From NCBI GenBank assembly GCA_035079385.1, contig JAVHKY010000001.1:8084501-8148500 (forward strand): a stretch of DNA of 64,000 nt. The letters run 5' to 3'. A model generated the notes under the pieces. It was not told the DNA's origin. It worked only from the letters and a program-made list of their open reading frames with translations, and did not search any database. Shown in pieces: positions 47,711 through 58,390 of this stretch. The position numbers and the translations under genes are program-made. How positions within the stretch are numbered: the stretch's first letter is position 1; each line of letters starts with the position of its first letter. Source of the stretch: Aspidiotus rigidus (Eukaryota > Arthropoda > Insecta > Hemiptera > Diaspididae).

Positions 47711-48901
47711 GTGAATCACGGACCTAACATGGGTACCCCCTCCTGGCAGGAGGTTCCAAAAACCCAAAACCGGTCATCAAAACGTCCGCTATCGTCACCT
47801 GAAGATAGCCTGAGTCTGCACAAAACGAAGAATCGCTTTGCCATCTTCAACAGCGATAACAACAAAGAAGAGTGTCAACTCGAAGAAAATGCCAGCCAAC
47901 CTAAGCAACCTCCTAAGAAGAAGAAGGAAGAGGACTGTAAGCCCCCTCCGATTCTAGTGCAAGGTATACTCAATATCAAAGAGTTCATCAAGGCTATTGA
48001 AACCGTGATCAAGAAAGAAGAGTACAAATACGTCGTCACAAACGGTAAGACCGTTAAATTAAACATTACTAGCGTAGAAAATTATCGAAAAGTTATCGCA
48101 TATCTGAGAGATAACAGTATTCTTTGTCATACGTTCACTCCAAGAAATGAAAAACCGTTCCGAATAGTACTGAAGGGTATGCACCCGTCAACCGATACTA
48201 ACGAAATGAAAGAAGAACTAAAGAAGATAGGCCACGAAGTAGTGGGAGAAATAATTAATGCGACCAGCCAAAAAACTAAGAAACCCATCCCCTTGCATTT
48301 TATTAACTTAAAACGAAGCGTCAACAACCCGGAAATATTCAACGAAGAATATTTATTGAATTGTCGAATTCGTGTTGAAAATATTAAGCCCACGAGAGAT
48401 ATCCCCCAGTGTCACCGCTGTCAAGCATACGGGCATACAAAAAATAATTGCTATCAGTTACCAAGGTGTGTCAAATGTGGAGATGACCACATTACAGCAA
48501 ACTGTAAAAAATCGCCTGAAGCACCGCCCAAGTGTATCCACTGCGATGGTTCTCATCCAGCTAACTATAAAGGCTGTGAAGTCTACAAAAAAATAAAGAA
48601 AAGTAAGAATAATCTGCAGCGACGCGAAGTGCAGGTTAAAACACGACCCGCTAATAGAACAGATGAAGTAGACTACGAAGATAAAAAAGAATGTAGGCCT
48701 ACAGATAAGGTAACAATACAGGTCACCGAACCAGTTGAAAACAAACAGAAAAACTCGTGCTCAACAGCACATTCTGAAATAAAGGAAAATAAACTCGAAA
48801 GGTTGATAGAAAAACAGACCACATTAATTGATAAATTATTCCAGCAAATGAGTACACTGATAACTCTGCTAACGCAAGTCATCGCCAAAATGACAAATTA
48901 A
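47711..48901 (+). CDS. Jockey LINE ORF1, gag-like nucleic-acid-binding protein (396 aa)
   Basis: It begins MNHGPNMGTPSW and is open to TAA. The N-terminal third is basic and Lys/Glu-rich (PPKKKKEEDCKPP). Residues about 75-220 hold a domain typical of Jockey/Doc-type gag proteins (pre-CCHC region). Zinc knuckles follow near residues 234-280: CHRCQAYGHTKNNC, CVKCGDDHITANC and CIHCDGSHPANYKGC. The tail is Lys-rich with a possible short coiled coil (ERLIEKQTTLIDKLFQQ). The protein is expected to coat the LINE RNA. Its stop codon overlaps the ORF2 start as TAATG, a layout that allows coupled re-initiation. Confidence 0.9.
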   Translation: MNHGPNMGTPSWQEVPKTQNRSSKRPLSSPEDSLSLHKTKNRFAIFNSDNNKEECQLEENASQPKQPPKKKKEEDCKPPPILVQGILNIKEFIKAIETVIKKEEYKYVVTNGKTVKLNITSVENYRKVIAYLRDNSILCHTFTPRNEKPFRIVLKGMHPSTDTNEMKEELKKIGHEVVGEIINATSQKTKKPIPLHFINLKRSVNNPEIFNEEYLLNCRIRVENIKPTRDIPQCHRCQAYGHTKNNCYQLPRCVKCGDDHITANCKKSPEAPPKCIHCDGSHPANYKGCEVYKKIKKSKNNLQRREVQVKTRPANRTDEVDYEDKKECRPTDKVTIQVTEPVENKQKNSCSTAHSEIKENKLERLIEKQTTLIDKLFQQMSTLITLLTQVIAKMTN

Positions 48902-51567
48902 TGCCGTTTAAAATAGCATTATGGAATGCCAATGGTGTGGCAGGTCATATCCAAGAACTTAAGTTATTCTTGTCTAATCGTTATATTGATGTGCTGTTAA
49001 TCAGCGAATCCCATCTCACTCCCAGTACCAGAATATCGATTCCTGGTTACGATGTATATAGTACCCCTCACCCATCTGGTAGAGCGAGAGGCGGAACTGC
49101 TGTACTCATACGAAGTAATAGCAGACACCACCAGATTGAAAGTGTCCAAACTGAACACATCCAAGCAACAATTATTACAGTCTACATTGATGAACGGAAG
49201 ATCAACATTGCTGCAGTATATTGTCCACCTCGTTCACAAATCAAAGAAGAGCAATTTGGTCAATTGTTGAAACAATTAGGAAATTATTTTATTGCAGGAG
49301 GGGACTGGAATGCAAAACACCAACATTGGGGCTCTAGACTCGACACTACAAGAGGAAGAGAGCTAAAGAAAGCAATTGACAAATATGGATGTAACTCTAT
49401 CTCCACTGGTGAGCCGACCTATTGGCCAACAGATAATACAAAAATTCCAGACCTCCTCGACTTTTATATAACAAAAGGAATTTCAGAAAACTACATTGAA
49501 GTTGAAGGCTGCCTTGACTTGAGCTACGATCATTCGCCTGTCCTGATGACGGTTAGCAAAACCATAATCAATAAAGAGAAAGGATGTAAATTAAGCAATT
49601 CCAAAACAGACTGGAACTCATACAAAACTTATATAGAACAGAATGTTAATATGAGACAGTCGTTAAAAACAGAAGCAGAAATTGAAGAAGCTATAAATTA
49701 TGTAACGCAGCTTATTCAAACGGCAGCTTGGCTCTCAACTCCAAGGGACTCGCAGATTGATGTTGGAGGAACTAAGAGAAATTACCCAACGATTGTAAGG
49801 AAAAAACTTGCAGAGAAAAGAAGGTTGAGAAGAGTGTGGCAAACAAGCCGCCTACCATCAGACAAAACAATGCTGAATAGAGTAACGAAAGAACTGAAGG
49901 AGTTGCTTAGTAAAATAAGAAATGAAACTTTCAAATCCTACATCACGAGCCTCACAGCAACTGATACCAGCGACTACTCCTTATGGAAGATTACTAAAAG
50001 CCTCAGGCGACCTCGGCTACCAGTACCACCCATAAGAAGAGGCGATGGAAGTTGGGCCAGAACGGAAGAGGAGAAAGCAAATACATTTGCTAGCTACTTG
50101 GAAGAAGTGTTCCAACCAAACCCAGGAGTCAATGATCCTGAAATCGCTGAAGTAATAGCTAGCTCAGCTGCTGATACTACCAAAATACTACCAACATCTC
50201 CAAAAGAAGTTATAGGGATTGTAAAAAAGCTCCGGACTCGGAAGGCTCCAGGATATGACCTTATCACTTCTAGATTACTGCAAGAGTTACCTCGTAAAGC
50301 AACTGTACTGATTACATCAATATTCAACGCAGCAATAAGAAAACAGTACTTTCCGCAGCTATGGAAAGTATCACAAATTCTGGTAATTTTAAAACCAGGC
50401 AAGCCCCCAAACGAACCCACATCTTATAGGCCAATAAGCCTGCTTCCAGTACTATCAAAGGTGTTTGAAAAAATCATACTCAACCGAATGAAGCCGATTC
50501 TAGAGATGAAGAACACAATCCCAGATCATCAATTTGGCTTCAGAGAAGAACATAGTACAACCCAGCAAGTGCATAGAATAGTACATTCAATTGGAGAATC
50601 CATGGAAAAAAAGGAATACTGTGCAGCTGCATTCCTTGATGTAGAAAAGGCTTTTGATCGTGTTTGGCACGATGGCCTGATGTATAAAGTCAAAAAAAAT
50701 TTTCCAGAACCGCTCTGTCAACTACTACAATCATACATTAGTCATCGCTTATTCCAAGTCAAGTTTGGTGAGACGATTACAGAGCTGCATAATATCCAGG
50801 CAAGTGTGCCACAAGGCTCTGTCCTTGGACCAGTGCTGTACTCCATATTTACAGCTGATATACCAGAACCGGAAGATGTGAGGATTGCCACATTCGCTGA
50901 CGACACAGCTATATTATCTACCCATCGTGATAAGAACACAGCTAGCCTACAACTACAAAATGCACTGCATGAATTAGAGCAATGGACCGAGAAATGGCGA
51001 ATTAAGGTCAACACTAATAAATCTGCCCAAGTTACCTACGGTACCAGACACGGAAATTGTCCCCCAGTAACAATGAATGGAGAATTCATCCCGTCCAGAG
51101 ATTCAGCCAAGTACTTAGGGTTAACATTAGACCGCAGAATCACATGGAAGGAACACATTAAAAATAAGAAGAATGAAATCAACGCGCGGTTCCACAAATT
51201 CTACTGGCTAATAGGTAGAAACTCTCAACTTTCATTTGAAAATAAGCTACTAGTATATAAAGCTATTTTCAAACCAGTGTGGCTATATGCAGCTGAAGTA
51301 TGGGGCACAGCGAGCAACAGCAACATCGAGATAATACAGCGGATCCAGAATAAAATTCTAACAGCCATTGTTTCGCCTCCATGGTTCACAAAAACGTCTG
51401 AAATCCATGAATATACTGGTTTACCATATGTGAAAGAAGAAATCTCCCGACAAGCTGAAAAACACCGGCAACGACTGGACGTTCACTCCAACCCATTAGC
51501 GATAAATCTCCTCGATAACAGCCTGGAGATCAGGAGACTCCAAAGGAAGAGGATATTGGATTTATAG
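48901..51567 (+). CDS. Jockey LINE ORF2, endonuclease-reverse transcriptase (888 aa)
   Basis: The N-terminal APE-type endonuclease spans residues about 1-220, with WNANG, ISESHL, GGDWNAKHQHWGS and the closing YDHSPV, all catalytic positions present. The reverse transcriptase spans about 490-760: SYRPISLLPVLSKVFEKII, FLDVEKAFDRVWHDG, SVPQGSVLGPVLY and the catalytic FADD near residue 665, then KYLGLTLD. The C-terminus ends without an RNase H domain, as is usual in the Jockey clade. The length fits the clade. The start ATG overlaps the ORF1 stop by one base. There is no stop or frameshift, so the protein is predicted functional. Confidence 0.95.
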   Translation: MPFKIALWNANGVAGHIQELKLFLSNRYIDVLLISESHLTPSTRISIPGYDVYSTPHPSGRARGGTAVLIRSNSRHHQIESVQTEHIQATIITVYIDERKINIAAVYCPPRSQIKEEQFGQLLKQLGNYFIAGGDWNAKHQHWGSRLDTTRGRELKKAIDKYGCNSISTGEPTYWPTDNTKIPDLLDFYITKGISENYIEVEGCLDLSYDHSPVLMTVSKTIINKEKGCKLSNSKTDWNSYKTYIEQNVNMRQSLKTEAEIEEAINYVTQLIQTAAWLSTPRDSQIDVGGTKRNYPTIVRKKLAEKRRLRRVWQTSRLPSDKTMLNRVTKELKELLSKIRNETFKSYITSLTATDTSDYSLWKITKSLRRPRLPVPPIRRGDGSWARTEEEKANTFASYLEEVFQPNPGVNDPEIAEVIASSAADTTKILPTSPKEVIGIVKKLRTRKAPGYDLITSRLLQELPRKATVLITSIFNAAIRKQYFPQLWKVSQILVILKPGKPPNEPTSYRPISLLPVLSKVFEKIILNRMKPILEMKNTIPDHQFGFREEHSTTQQVHRIVHSIGESMEKKEYCAAAFLDVEKAFDRVWHDGLMYKVKKNFPEPLCQLLQSYISHRLFQVKFGETITELHNIQASVPQGSVLGPVLYSIFTADIPEPEDVRIATFADDTAILSTHRDKNTASLQLQNALHELEQWTEKWRIKVNTNKSAQVTYGTRHGNCPPVTMNGEFIPSRDSAKYLGLTLDRRITWKEHIKNKKNEINARFHKFYWLIGRNSQLSFENKLLVYKAIFKPVWLYAAEVWGTASNSNIEIIQRIQNKILTAIVSPPWFTKTSEIHEYTGLPYVKEEISRQAEKHRQRLDVHSNPLAINLLDNSLEIRRLQRKRILDL

Positions 51568-51723
51568 AATTGTAAAGGCTCGTAATACGTTAATGTAAAT
51601 ATTAATAGTAGTCGTCACTCCAGTGGGAGTGAACTGACTGAAAAGTTAAAATTAAAGTAAGATGTTATAAATACCAATAAATGTACTCTGTACAGATCGT
51701 GGTAAATAAATAAATAAAATGAT

Positions 51724-51744
51724 AAAAAAAAAAAAAAAAAAAAA
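51724..51744 (+). repeat. Poly-A tail of the Jockey LINE
   Basis: An uninterrupted A run directly before the right target duplication; AATAAA motifs lie within the preceding 50 bases. Confidence 0.9.
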
Positions 51745-51824
51745 CTTTGTGCTGTTTTATCTCTGCGGCTTTTGCATCTTTCTTCTTTCATTTACTCATT
51801 CTGGAGTAGTTGTTGTTCTAATTA

Positions 51825-52140
51825 TGTCAGGCCGTAACCTGGAGGAACGAATCAATTCGCAGAAATGTAGTTGGTTCTAACCCACAGAAGGGATTTTTAA
51901 CCTTTGACCTCTGAATATGATTATAGGACTTGGAAAAATATGGGTTCCGAATAGTGGGTTTTGAAGGGACGGAGCCATTACTTGTTCTAGGGACTTGGAA
52001 AAATTCCAACCGTAGAAGTCTACTTGGTTTCGATCTACTGTTAGGCCGCTCTATTTTAGGGATTTGTAGAAATTTTCACTTCGACCTCCTGTATACGACT
52101 ATAGAACTTGAAAAAACATCGACTTTGGAGCAATGCACAT
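51825..52140 (+). repeat. Diverged minisatellite-like repeat, right of the Penelope insertion
   Basis: Units with GGACTTGGAAAAA, a CAACCGTAGAAG/TCGCAGAAATGTAG block and TTGGTT(C/T) recur with irregular spacing, continuing the array seen at 45560-45837. Confidence 0.5.
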
Positions 52141-53040
52141 AAGAAGGAGACTAAATTGAGGAGGGGATTAACCTACTAGAGTACTTACTCTTTAATTGCC
52201 TCTTGTAGAGGGTAGTTTATAGTGCAGATCAATATACCAAAAAATTTAGGTAAGAAATAGATGAGAAATACTCTTAAATTTTCTACACATCTTGTGTCTA
52301 ATTTTGCTGACAACCTCGTGCTCAAATTCCATCTCATGAAAGGAGCGAAAAATTGTATCTCACTGTCCCCTTCTTAAGAAGTTCTATCAAAATAAACTGG
52401 GTCTCTCATCATGAAACTCGTAAAATTTCTGCATCAGTCTACGCGACCAGTAATTATTCGTTCATTCATACTTATTATCGTGGAACGTGGGTTACAAGAA
52501 ATTTGAAGCCAATACTATAAAAATAATAGGTCAATGCATCATACTGTGAAGACAATTTGGAAATAGTCCTCTCCTCTAAAGAAAGATTCGTCTGCAGAAA
52601 AAATATTCTATCATAATTTGTAACAGTGTTAATTCTACCTCGACACGTTAGTAAAATGAATCTTGCACTTTCATCTTCTTATTTTTTGTTGCGCATCCAA
52701 TCGTAAGAATTATATATAAGTATAATATGTTGTGTGTTACGAGATTTTTTTTTTCTTATTTTTTTCTTTCTTTTTTATTCACCGTTAAAGGCACTGTTGA
52801 CAAAAAAAAATATATATATATATGTTCACGCTCATCGTATGAGTTACGATGTTATATTAATAGACTAGAAAACGAGAATATTAAAGAGGCCTGCGAATAA
52901 GCGTATAAAAAGTAGAATGTGTCCAAAAAAATAATAGAGAAATGCTCGTTTCCGGGCAGCGTTCAATCATTGTTATACTTTTTTGCTGGAGCGTATCACG
53001 CTACGAACATGATTGTCTAATTATGGAAAATAATAAAACA
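52141..53040. other. Intron 3' of the receptor exon, no further exon recognised
   Basis: AT-rich. No receptor exon (TM4 onward) could be found on the - strand here. Confidence 0.45.
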
Positions 53041-53045
53041 CTTAC

Positions 53046-53464
53046 CTATCTGTCGCCACAGCAGTAAGGGTGAATACGCTAGCGCAGATTGACAACACAG
53101 CCACAAATTGACTAATCTTGCAGTAAAGGTTACCGAAAGCCCAATGACGGGTTAACATGTACGCGTAATTGAACGTCACATTCAGAGTGGAGACCATCGT
53201 GTCGGCGAATGCCAAATTTACGAGAAATATATTCGTGACTGTTCTCATACGTTTGTGGTGGCATACTATCCATATAACGATCAAATTACCACCTGTAGCT
53301 ACCACGACCATTGGCAGAAATAAAGAATTCCAAAGTAGCTTCTCCCATAGCACTAGTTCGAACCTTTCGGCGTAATCGGTATCGTTGCTGGACTGACTTA
53401 AATTCTGCTCCAATAAAGAGAGAGTTGCACTGTCATTCAAGTAGATTGGTTCCGTGGTATACAT
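53046..53464 (-). CDS. Tachykinin-like peptide receptor, first coding exon (partial gene)
   Basis: This exon encodes 139 residues plus two bases of the next codon. The N-terminus is extracellular with two glycosylation sequons (NDS, NDT). TM1 contains the GGN motif (ATGGNLIVIWIV), TM2 contains NLAFADTMVS (conserved Asp), the first outer-loop Cys is in NLYCK, and TM3 ends SVFTLTAVATDR, the start of the DRY G-protein motif. These blocks match insect tachykinin/natalisin receptors (rhodopsin family). The donor ATAG/GTAAG follows at 53045. An acceptor (TTGCAG) before 53580 implies an upstream non-coding exon. The 5' UTR holds a tiny upstream frame (ATG AAA CCG CTA CAG TAG). The remaining exons are not seen and may be outside the window. 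The receptor would bind tachykinin-related neuropeptides at neuronal or gut membranes. Confidence 0.9.
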
Positions 53465-53580
53465 ACTCCTTCTTCTTCCCTGATATGCTGATGTGCGGAC
53501 GTGATATGAGAGTCGCCACCGAGGGAGGAAAATGAGCGGATACTACTGTAGCGGTTTCATGAGTGATTAGTTCTTTTGTC
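53465..53580 (-). promoter_or_regulatory. 5' UTR part of the receptor exon with a short upstream ORF
   Basis: It extends from the splice acceptor at 53581-53582 (- strand AG) to the start ATG. A five-codon upstream ORF, MKPLQ then TAG, could lower translation of the main frame. Confidence 0.5.
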
Positions 53581-54179
53581 CTGCAACCACAAATTTAGAC
53601 AAAAATTATTAATTTAATAACAATTTTCAAGATGTTGGATAGTTGGCGCTGCTTTATGCTCTCCTCTAGGGATACAACTGGTAATTAACGAATTTTTTAC
53701 CCCATCATTGAGCCTCGGTACTACGAATAGAGTTTTAGACTTGGAGTGGGTGGGACGATCACGGTGAATATGAATTAGATGGTATTGTAGAAATAGTTGG
53801 ATCGGAAGTAGTTCATCGTACTAATGATTTTCTTATGATAGTTTGAGAGGTGATTTGTGATGCAGGGACAGACAGAACGGTGAAGTCTGGTGCTTCCGAC
53901 AGCCGGGCAAGAGAGGAAGGTCGTCAACATTGAAGTATGGGCTGAAAGGAGTCAGAGGGGTGAAAAGAGAAAATAGTACGAGTAAGTGAGACGGTTACGG
54001 CCTATCCTTAGGATAACTTCTTGGGAAAAACGGTTTGAAGTAGATCATGGAATTAGAGATTTTCAAATAGACAGGAGAGAGGACCAGAAACCATGCCAGG
54101 AGGAGAGAATGAGGGAGCAGTTATAGGATTTCAGATCATACTAGGAGGAGGGATCACTTATGGAAAGTGAACGCTGCTT

Positions 54180-54600
54180 TGCGACAAGGTCCCTGCGTCA
54201 TTTTCTTCAAGGTCAATGTGTCCCGGTATCCAGAGAAAAAAGATGTAGGTGAGAAAGAATTAAACGAGCGCTTAAAAATGCGAGGATTTTCTGGACAATA
54301 GGATTGGTAGAATGAAGATCTTGGATAGCAAGTAAGGATAAGAGAAAATTAGACCATAGTAGAGCTGGAGAAGGAGGTTACGGCTACAGCCGGTACGTGG
54401 GTGTGATATATAAGTGTTTGAGAATATTCAAATAATTTAGGTATTTCGCTTTTGAAACTCTGATATTGGTGGTCCAGAAGGTTTCGCAGTTGAAGGGAAC
54501 CTTGCAGAGGATCAATTAGGAAGTCTGTAAACGCAGATAAGGAAAAGACATAAGGTGTAATTATCTTTTTTGGAATACAACCGTGACTGTTTTCTTGCCT
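54180..54600 (-). pseudogene. LINE RNase H fragment, strongly decayed
   Basis: Reading the - strand with frame changes gives segments such as DLHSTNPIVQKI and LWIPGHIDLEEND. These resemble the STNPLVQxI helix and the WVPGHVGIxGNE motif of LINE RNase H domains. Several stops and shifts are present. The parent clade cannot be told. Confidence 0.5.
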
Positions 54601-54609
54601 TAAAATCAA

Positions 54610-57600
54610 AATGCACGGTTAGTTGACCATTTGAAGATTTTGTCGGGGGTCAATTGGAGTAGTCTTGTTGCTCGTTGAAGAGTTACCGAAGTTACCCGCA
54701 AAGAAACATTTGGTAAGAGAAAAACTAATATGCACCGTTTATTAGGTCATCAATTACAAAGAGAGGAGCAATCTTTACTTCTTCTCGAAACACACGAGTA
54801 CAGTTCTTAATGAGTTGGCGAAAGAACTTTTGGTCTTGAATTTTAACCGCTAAAGACCTGTCATGGAGGGTTAAATTGGTGGAGATAGGGAAATCGCATC
54901 AAAGGCCAAAGGAGATGTAGTGACGCCAGACACGGGGAAACGTTTCGCAAAGGTCACGTATGGACAATTGTGTAGAATTTGAAGCGATAAATATTACTCC
55001 TTTACGAGTACTTACTTTGTCAAAATCTATATTCCGATGTGTGAATATTCAAGTAAACAAAATAGAAGAGATTTTTTAGACTTGAATGGTTCACCAAATT
55101 CAAGACAGCGTTTTCACCTCAGTGCTAAATATGTATAAACAGTGGGATAACGAAAAAAATCGAACTCTTTATAGCTAAGAAAACCCTTGAGCACGTCTAA
55201 CTGATTAATTTAAAATTGATGAAGGATTTGGAAAAGGGGTAAAAAACGAAAGAAATTTGATATCAGAACTATCCATAATAATAGAAAATAATTGAGGTAT
55301 TTGTAAGCCCACAGATTGGAGAGCGCACTATTTAAGAATACTTTAGACCCGGATCCTCCGGAAAGGACGTTACGAGTCTTTTGAGAGCATTGTAAACTGA
55401 CAGTTTTGGGGTATGTTTTATTTTATTTTCGTGAATCTTTTTTCAGCCAAGAGCGTAAGTCCCAAGTTTCATAGAAGAAAACTCCTGGATTTTTTTCGCA
55501 CATTTACTATCTATGTGCACACACATGAAATGACAAAGGCTAAGAAAAAAGTTATGTACACCATATTCGTTGAACACACGCTTTATAACGTTATTTCACA
55601 TTATTTCACTTCATTTCGTTCTACCATCTTTGCTCATCTTCAGCTTTACCGCAATAGAAGTTCGTAGCTTCACCATGTCGTCCACGGAAGAACACCCGTT
55701 TACACAATGACTCTGTGAATCTATTCAACTTTCTACAGTTATAAACTAGGTAAATATGACGGTACTCAATTTTTCAAGCTACGTAAGAGCATAATACGGA
55801 TGCTGAAGCTTTTTTTCCTCATTCCAATCTCTATACTCGTCGTCTTCGCTACCCAAATCCGTATAAGAATATGCCGTTGTTAACGTCTTCGAGTCTGTTT
55901 TTGATATACTTTTCGATGGCTTCAATTCGCTTCTCAATTAACAAACGGTAAATGCGAGAATGAAGATGAATTTACAAATACAATACGAGCAATTCAACTA
56001 AAACATGGAATGGCAATTATGGTACAAAAAATTACACAGCACAGAAGCTAACATGTCTCCTCTAAAGACACGTAGTGTAGCATTTTATACGCTTGCTTCC
56101 TACACTTCGATGTAATATATAGATTATATCGATTTTATCGATTATATTTAATTGATTCTATCGATTATAATATCGACTCTTGACACGTTCATCTTGATCA
56201 TGATGACATCGTAGTAAGGTTTCCCTTTACCAGTATCTCGTAGTTTAGAATAAACCTCTAACAAGTTGGTGGGTGGGTTCATTCTTAGTCTTGTACAAGT
56301 GTAATATAATGAACTATTATATTAGAGGCTAAGTGACTCATGAGCTGCTCCTATTCTTGGCCATCTGCACAGGATACTTCATTTTAAGGCTGAATAGCTA
56401 ACGAGCTCTCTCGCTCCGCTCATTCGCCCCCATTCACAGCCTAGATTTTTTCAATCTCCAAAGTAGGTCAAAATTACTCTTGACGTCATTAACCGTAACA
56501 AAAAAACGTGATGATTTAAGGAGGCAGGACGACTTAGTTGGCCCAACATACAGTTTATGAACCCCCAAGTATATTGTACGAGTACCTATGTCAAACCGAG
56601 TATGATCTAGTATACTGCAGGTTAGGCCTATGATAATGAAGGCAAAAGATGCCAGTACCAGAGTAGCGAACCGAAATTTTTCCAAGTCTCAACAGTAAAT
56701 CAAAGTCACTGATGACGTCATCAAGCGTCATAAAATACCGTGGCCGTTTTTTGTGACGGTTTTTCGTAACGATTTTCGTTGGTATATTTTCAGCCAAAAA
56801 ACTTTCGGAAAACCGTCACCAAACCGTGACGCAGTTTTTCAGAAGTAGTCCCGATCTTAAGAGCATATCAAATACTAAATTCAATCACTTTAAATTTATT
56901 TGACACGTTTTCATTGACTGAGCAGTTCAATCGAAGACTGACTCTTCTTAGCCCCCCGTAAAATACGAGTATAAAGTAGAAAAATCCAAAGCTAGACGAA
57001 TGCACTGGCGCCGCTCCCATCATCAAAATTTCTTCAAGTCCCCCCCCCCCCCCCCAGAATCATGCATTTTTCCAAGTCTTGTAACCTAACCTAACTTAGA
57101 TTAATTACGTCACGTCACAAGTTGATGACGCCATGCCTAAGTCTTGTTCTCAAGTTCCTCCTCATATGGAAGTGAAGTTCGATAATCGAAAATAGATTTC
57201 AAGTCTCTGGACATATCACCGAAAATGATGTCGTCATCACAGTCGGACGAGCTCGCGGAAATTTCCTGAGAATGTCCCCCAACAAAAAAGATAACAAGTT
57301 CCCCGCTAAAAACGCGGCTTTTATAGAAAATGACGATGAAAATCTTCTTAGAAAAAAAACTTGGGTTCCTCATGTATATCCTTAAAATATTACAAAAACT
57401 TTTTGATTATATTCTAACCGGATTTTAATACCTCACACGTTTTGAGTGAACGTTCACACGAAAAAGTACTGCTCCGGGAACTGCGACACCTCGGCCAAAA
57501 TTTTTTGGCCCGCAAAATACGTCGAGGTTGGACTGGATTCTTGCATCAAGTCCCTGAACTATGGCGTTTTACGCGGTGACACGTAGATCGGAAGTTGATT

Positions 57601-58339
57601 TTTGAGATAAAGAATCGTTAACGGATATTCCTGCAATAGATAAAACAATTACGGTCGTATTCGGCGTCGCAATTCTCGAGGTATTAAAGAACTCAAGATC
57701 TTGAAAAGGTAAATTTTCAGTCTATTAATTATATTCACACTCGCGCGTATAGAGTAATCCGTTGAAACATTAATGGCAGGCGGTGTATTTAAACTCGTTG
57801 ACACGGATTACGTACTTATATTATCAATTCTGTATGTTTGGCTCATGTTAAATCACAACTACTACCGGTACAGCCATAAAATACCGGGTACCATTACATA
57901 ACATCGTACAGCAAAAGAACTGGAAAAAGTAGAATTGAAAAATCATAATACAAATTTTCTCGCGCTTGTTGACTATAATTGGGAAAATTCACAAGGATAA
58001 CAGCAATGAAGATGAGCGACAAATTGAGACCAAAAAAAAAAAAATGATTGAAAAAAAACAAGAAAATTTTTTCCTTCGTACAAATTTTTGTGGCTAACTT
58101 ATTCGAATTTATTGGTTTGAATTGAATTTATTATCCGACCGAAGTTGTATTGGTGTACCTATACACACCTTTAAATGTGTGAAAATGAAAAAAAACAAGT
58201 CATTTATAAAAAGACACAACGTAGACTAATTTATATTTTTGAAGTGGAAGCCGTTATCACATAATAACAAGATCCCGTCCGACCAAAACCTGATACTAAT
58301 CGATGCAAAATTTTTTATGTCGTTTGTGCGCGATATTCT

Positions 58340-58344
<5 letters not shown>
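54610..58344. other. No gene recognised
   Basis: AT-rich sequence with short frames. A C run of about 18 bases lies near 57040, next to a CTAACCTAACCTAACTTAG stretch. CTAGTATACTGCAGGTTAGGCC near 56610 is related to the CTAG-rich patches elsewhere. Confidence 0.4.

Positions 58345-58386
<42 letters not shown>
58345..58386. repeat. (CT)21 microsatellite
   Basis: A perfect 42-bp CT run. Confidence 0.95.

Positions 58387-58390
<4 letters not shown>

Larger units (their letters stand above)
47566..51744 (+). mobile_element. Full-length Jockey-type LINE, apparently intact
   Basis: The element starts with a 145-base 5' UTR, has two open ORFs and a short 3' UTR, and ends in an A run of about 21. 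It is flanked by a 12-13-bp direct duplication of (A)CTTTGTGCTGTT at 47553-47565 and 51744-51756. It is inserted in the right terminus of the Penelope element and is the youngest layer of this nest. Both ORFs are free of stops and all key residues are seen, so the copy could be competent. Confidence 0.93.
45844..51818 (-). mobile_element. Penelope-like element with 148-bp inverted termini, split by a Jockey LINE
   Basis: The left terminus (45844-45991) and the right terminus (47480-47565 continued at 51757-51818 after the Jockey insertion) are inverted copies of 148 bp with about six mismatches. They begin GAACAACAA(A/C)TACTCC and contain CCGCAAGAACTTTCGGC. TAATTA is found at both borders (45838-45843 and 51819-51824). 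Between them the - strand encodes a Penelope-type RT and GIY-YIG endonuclease. Without the Jockey and its duplication the element is only about 1.8 kb, and its RT starts abruptly at the inner edge of the right terminus. Penelope elements often carry repeated ends in direct or inverted arrangement; the completeness and similarity of this inverted pair are unusual. Confidence 0.8.
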
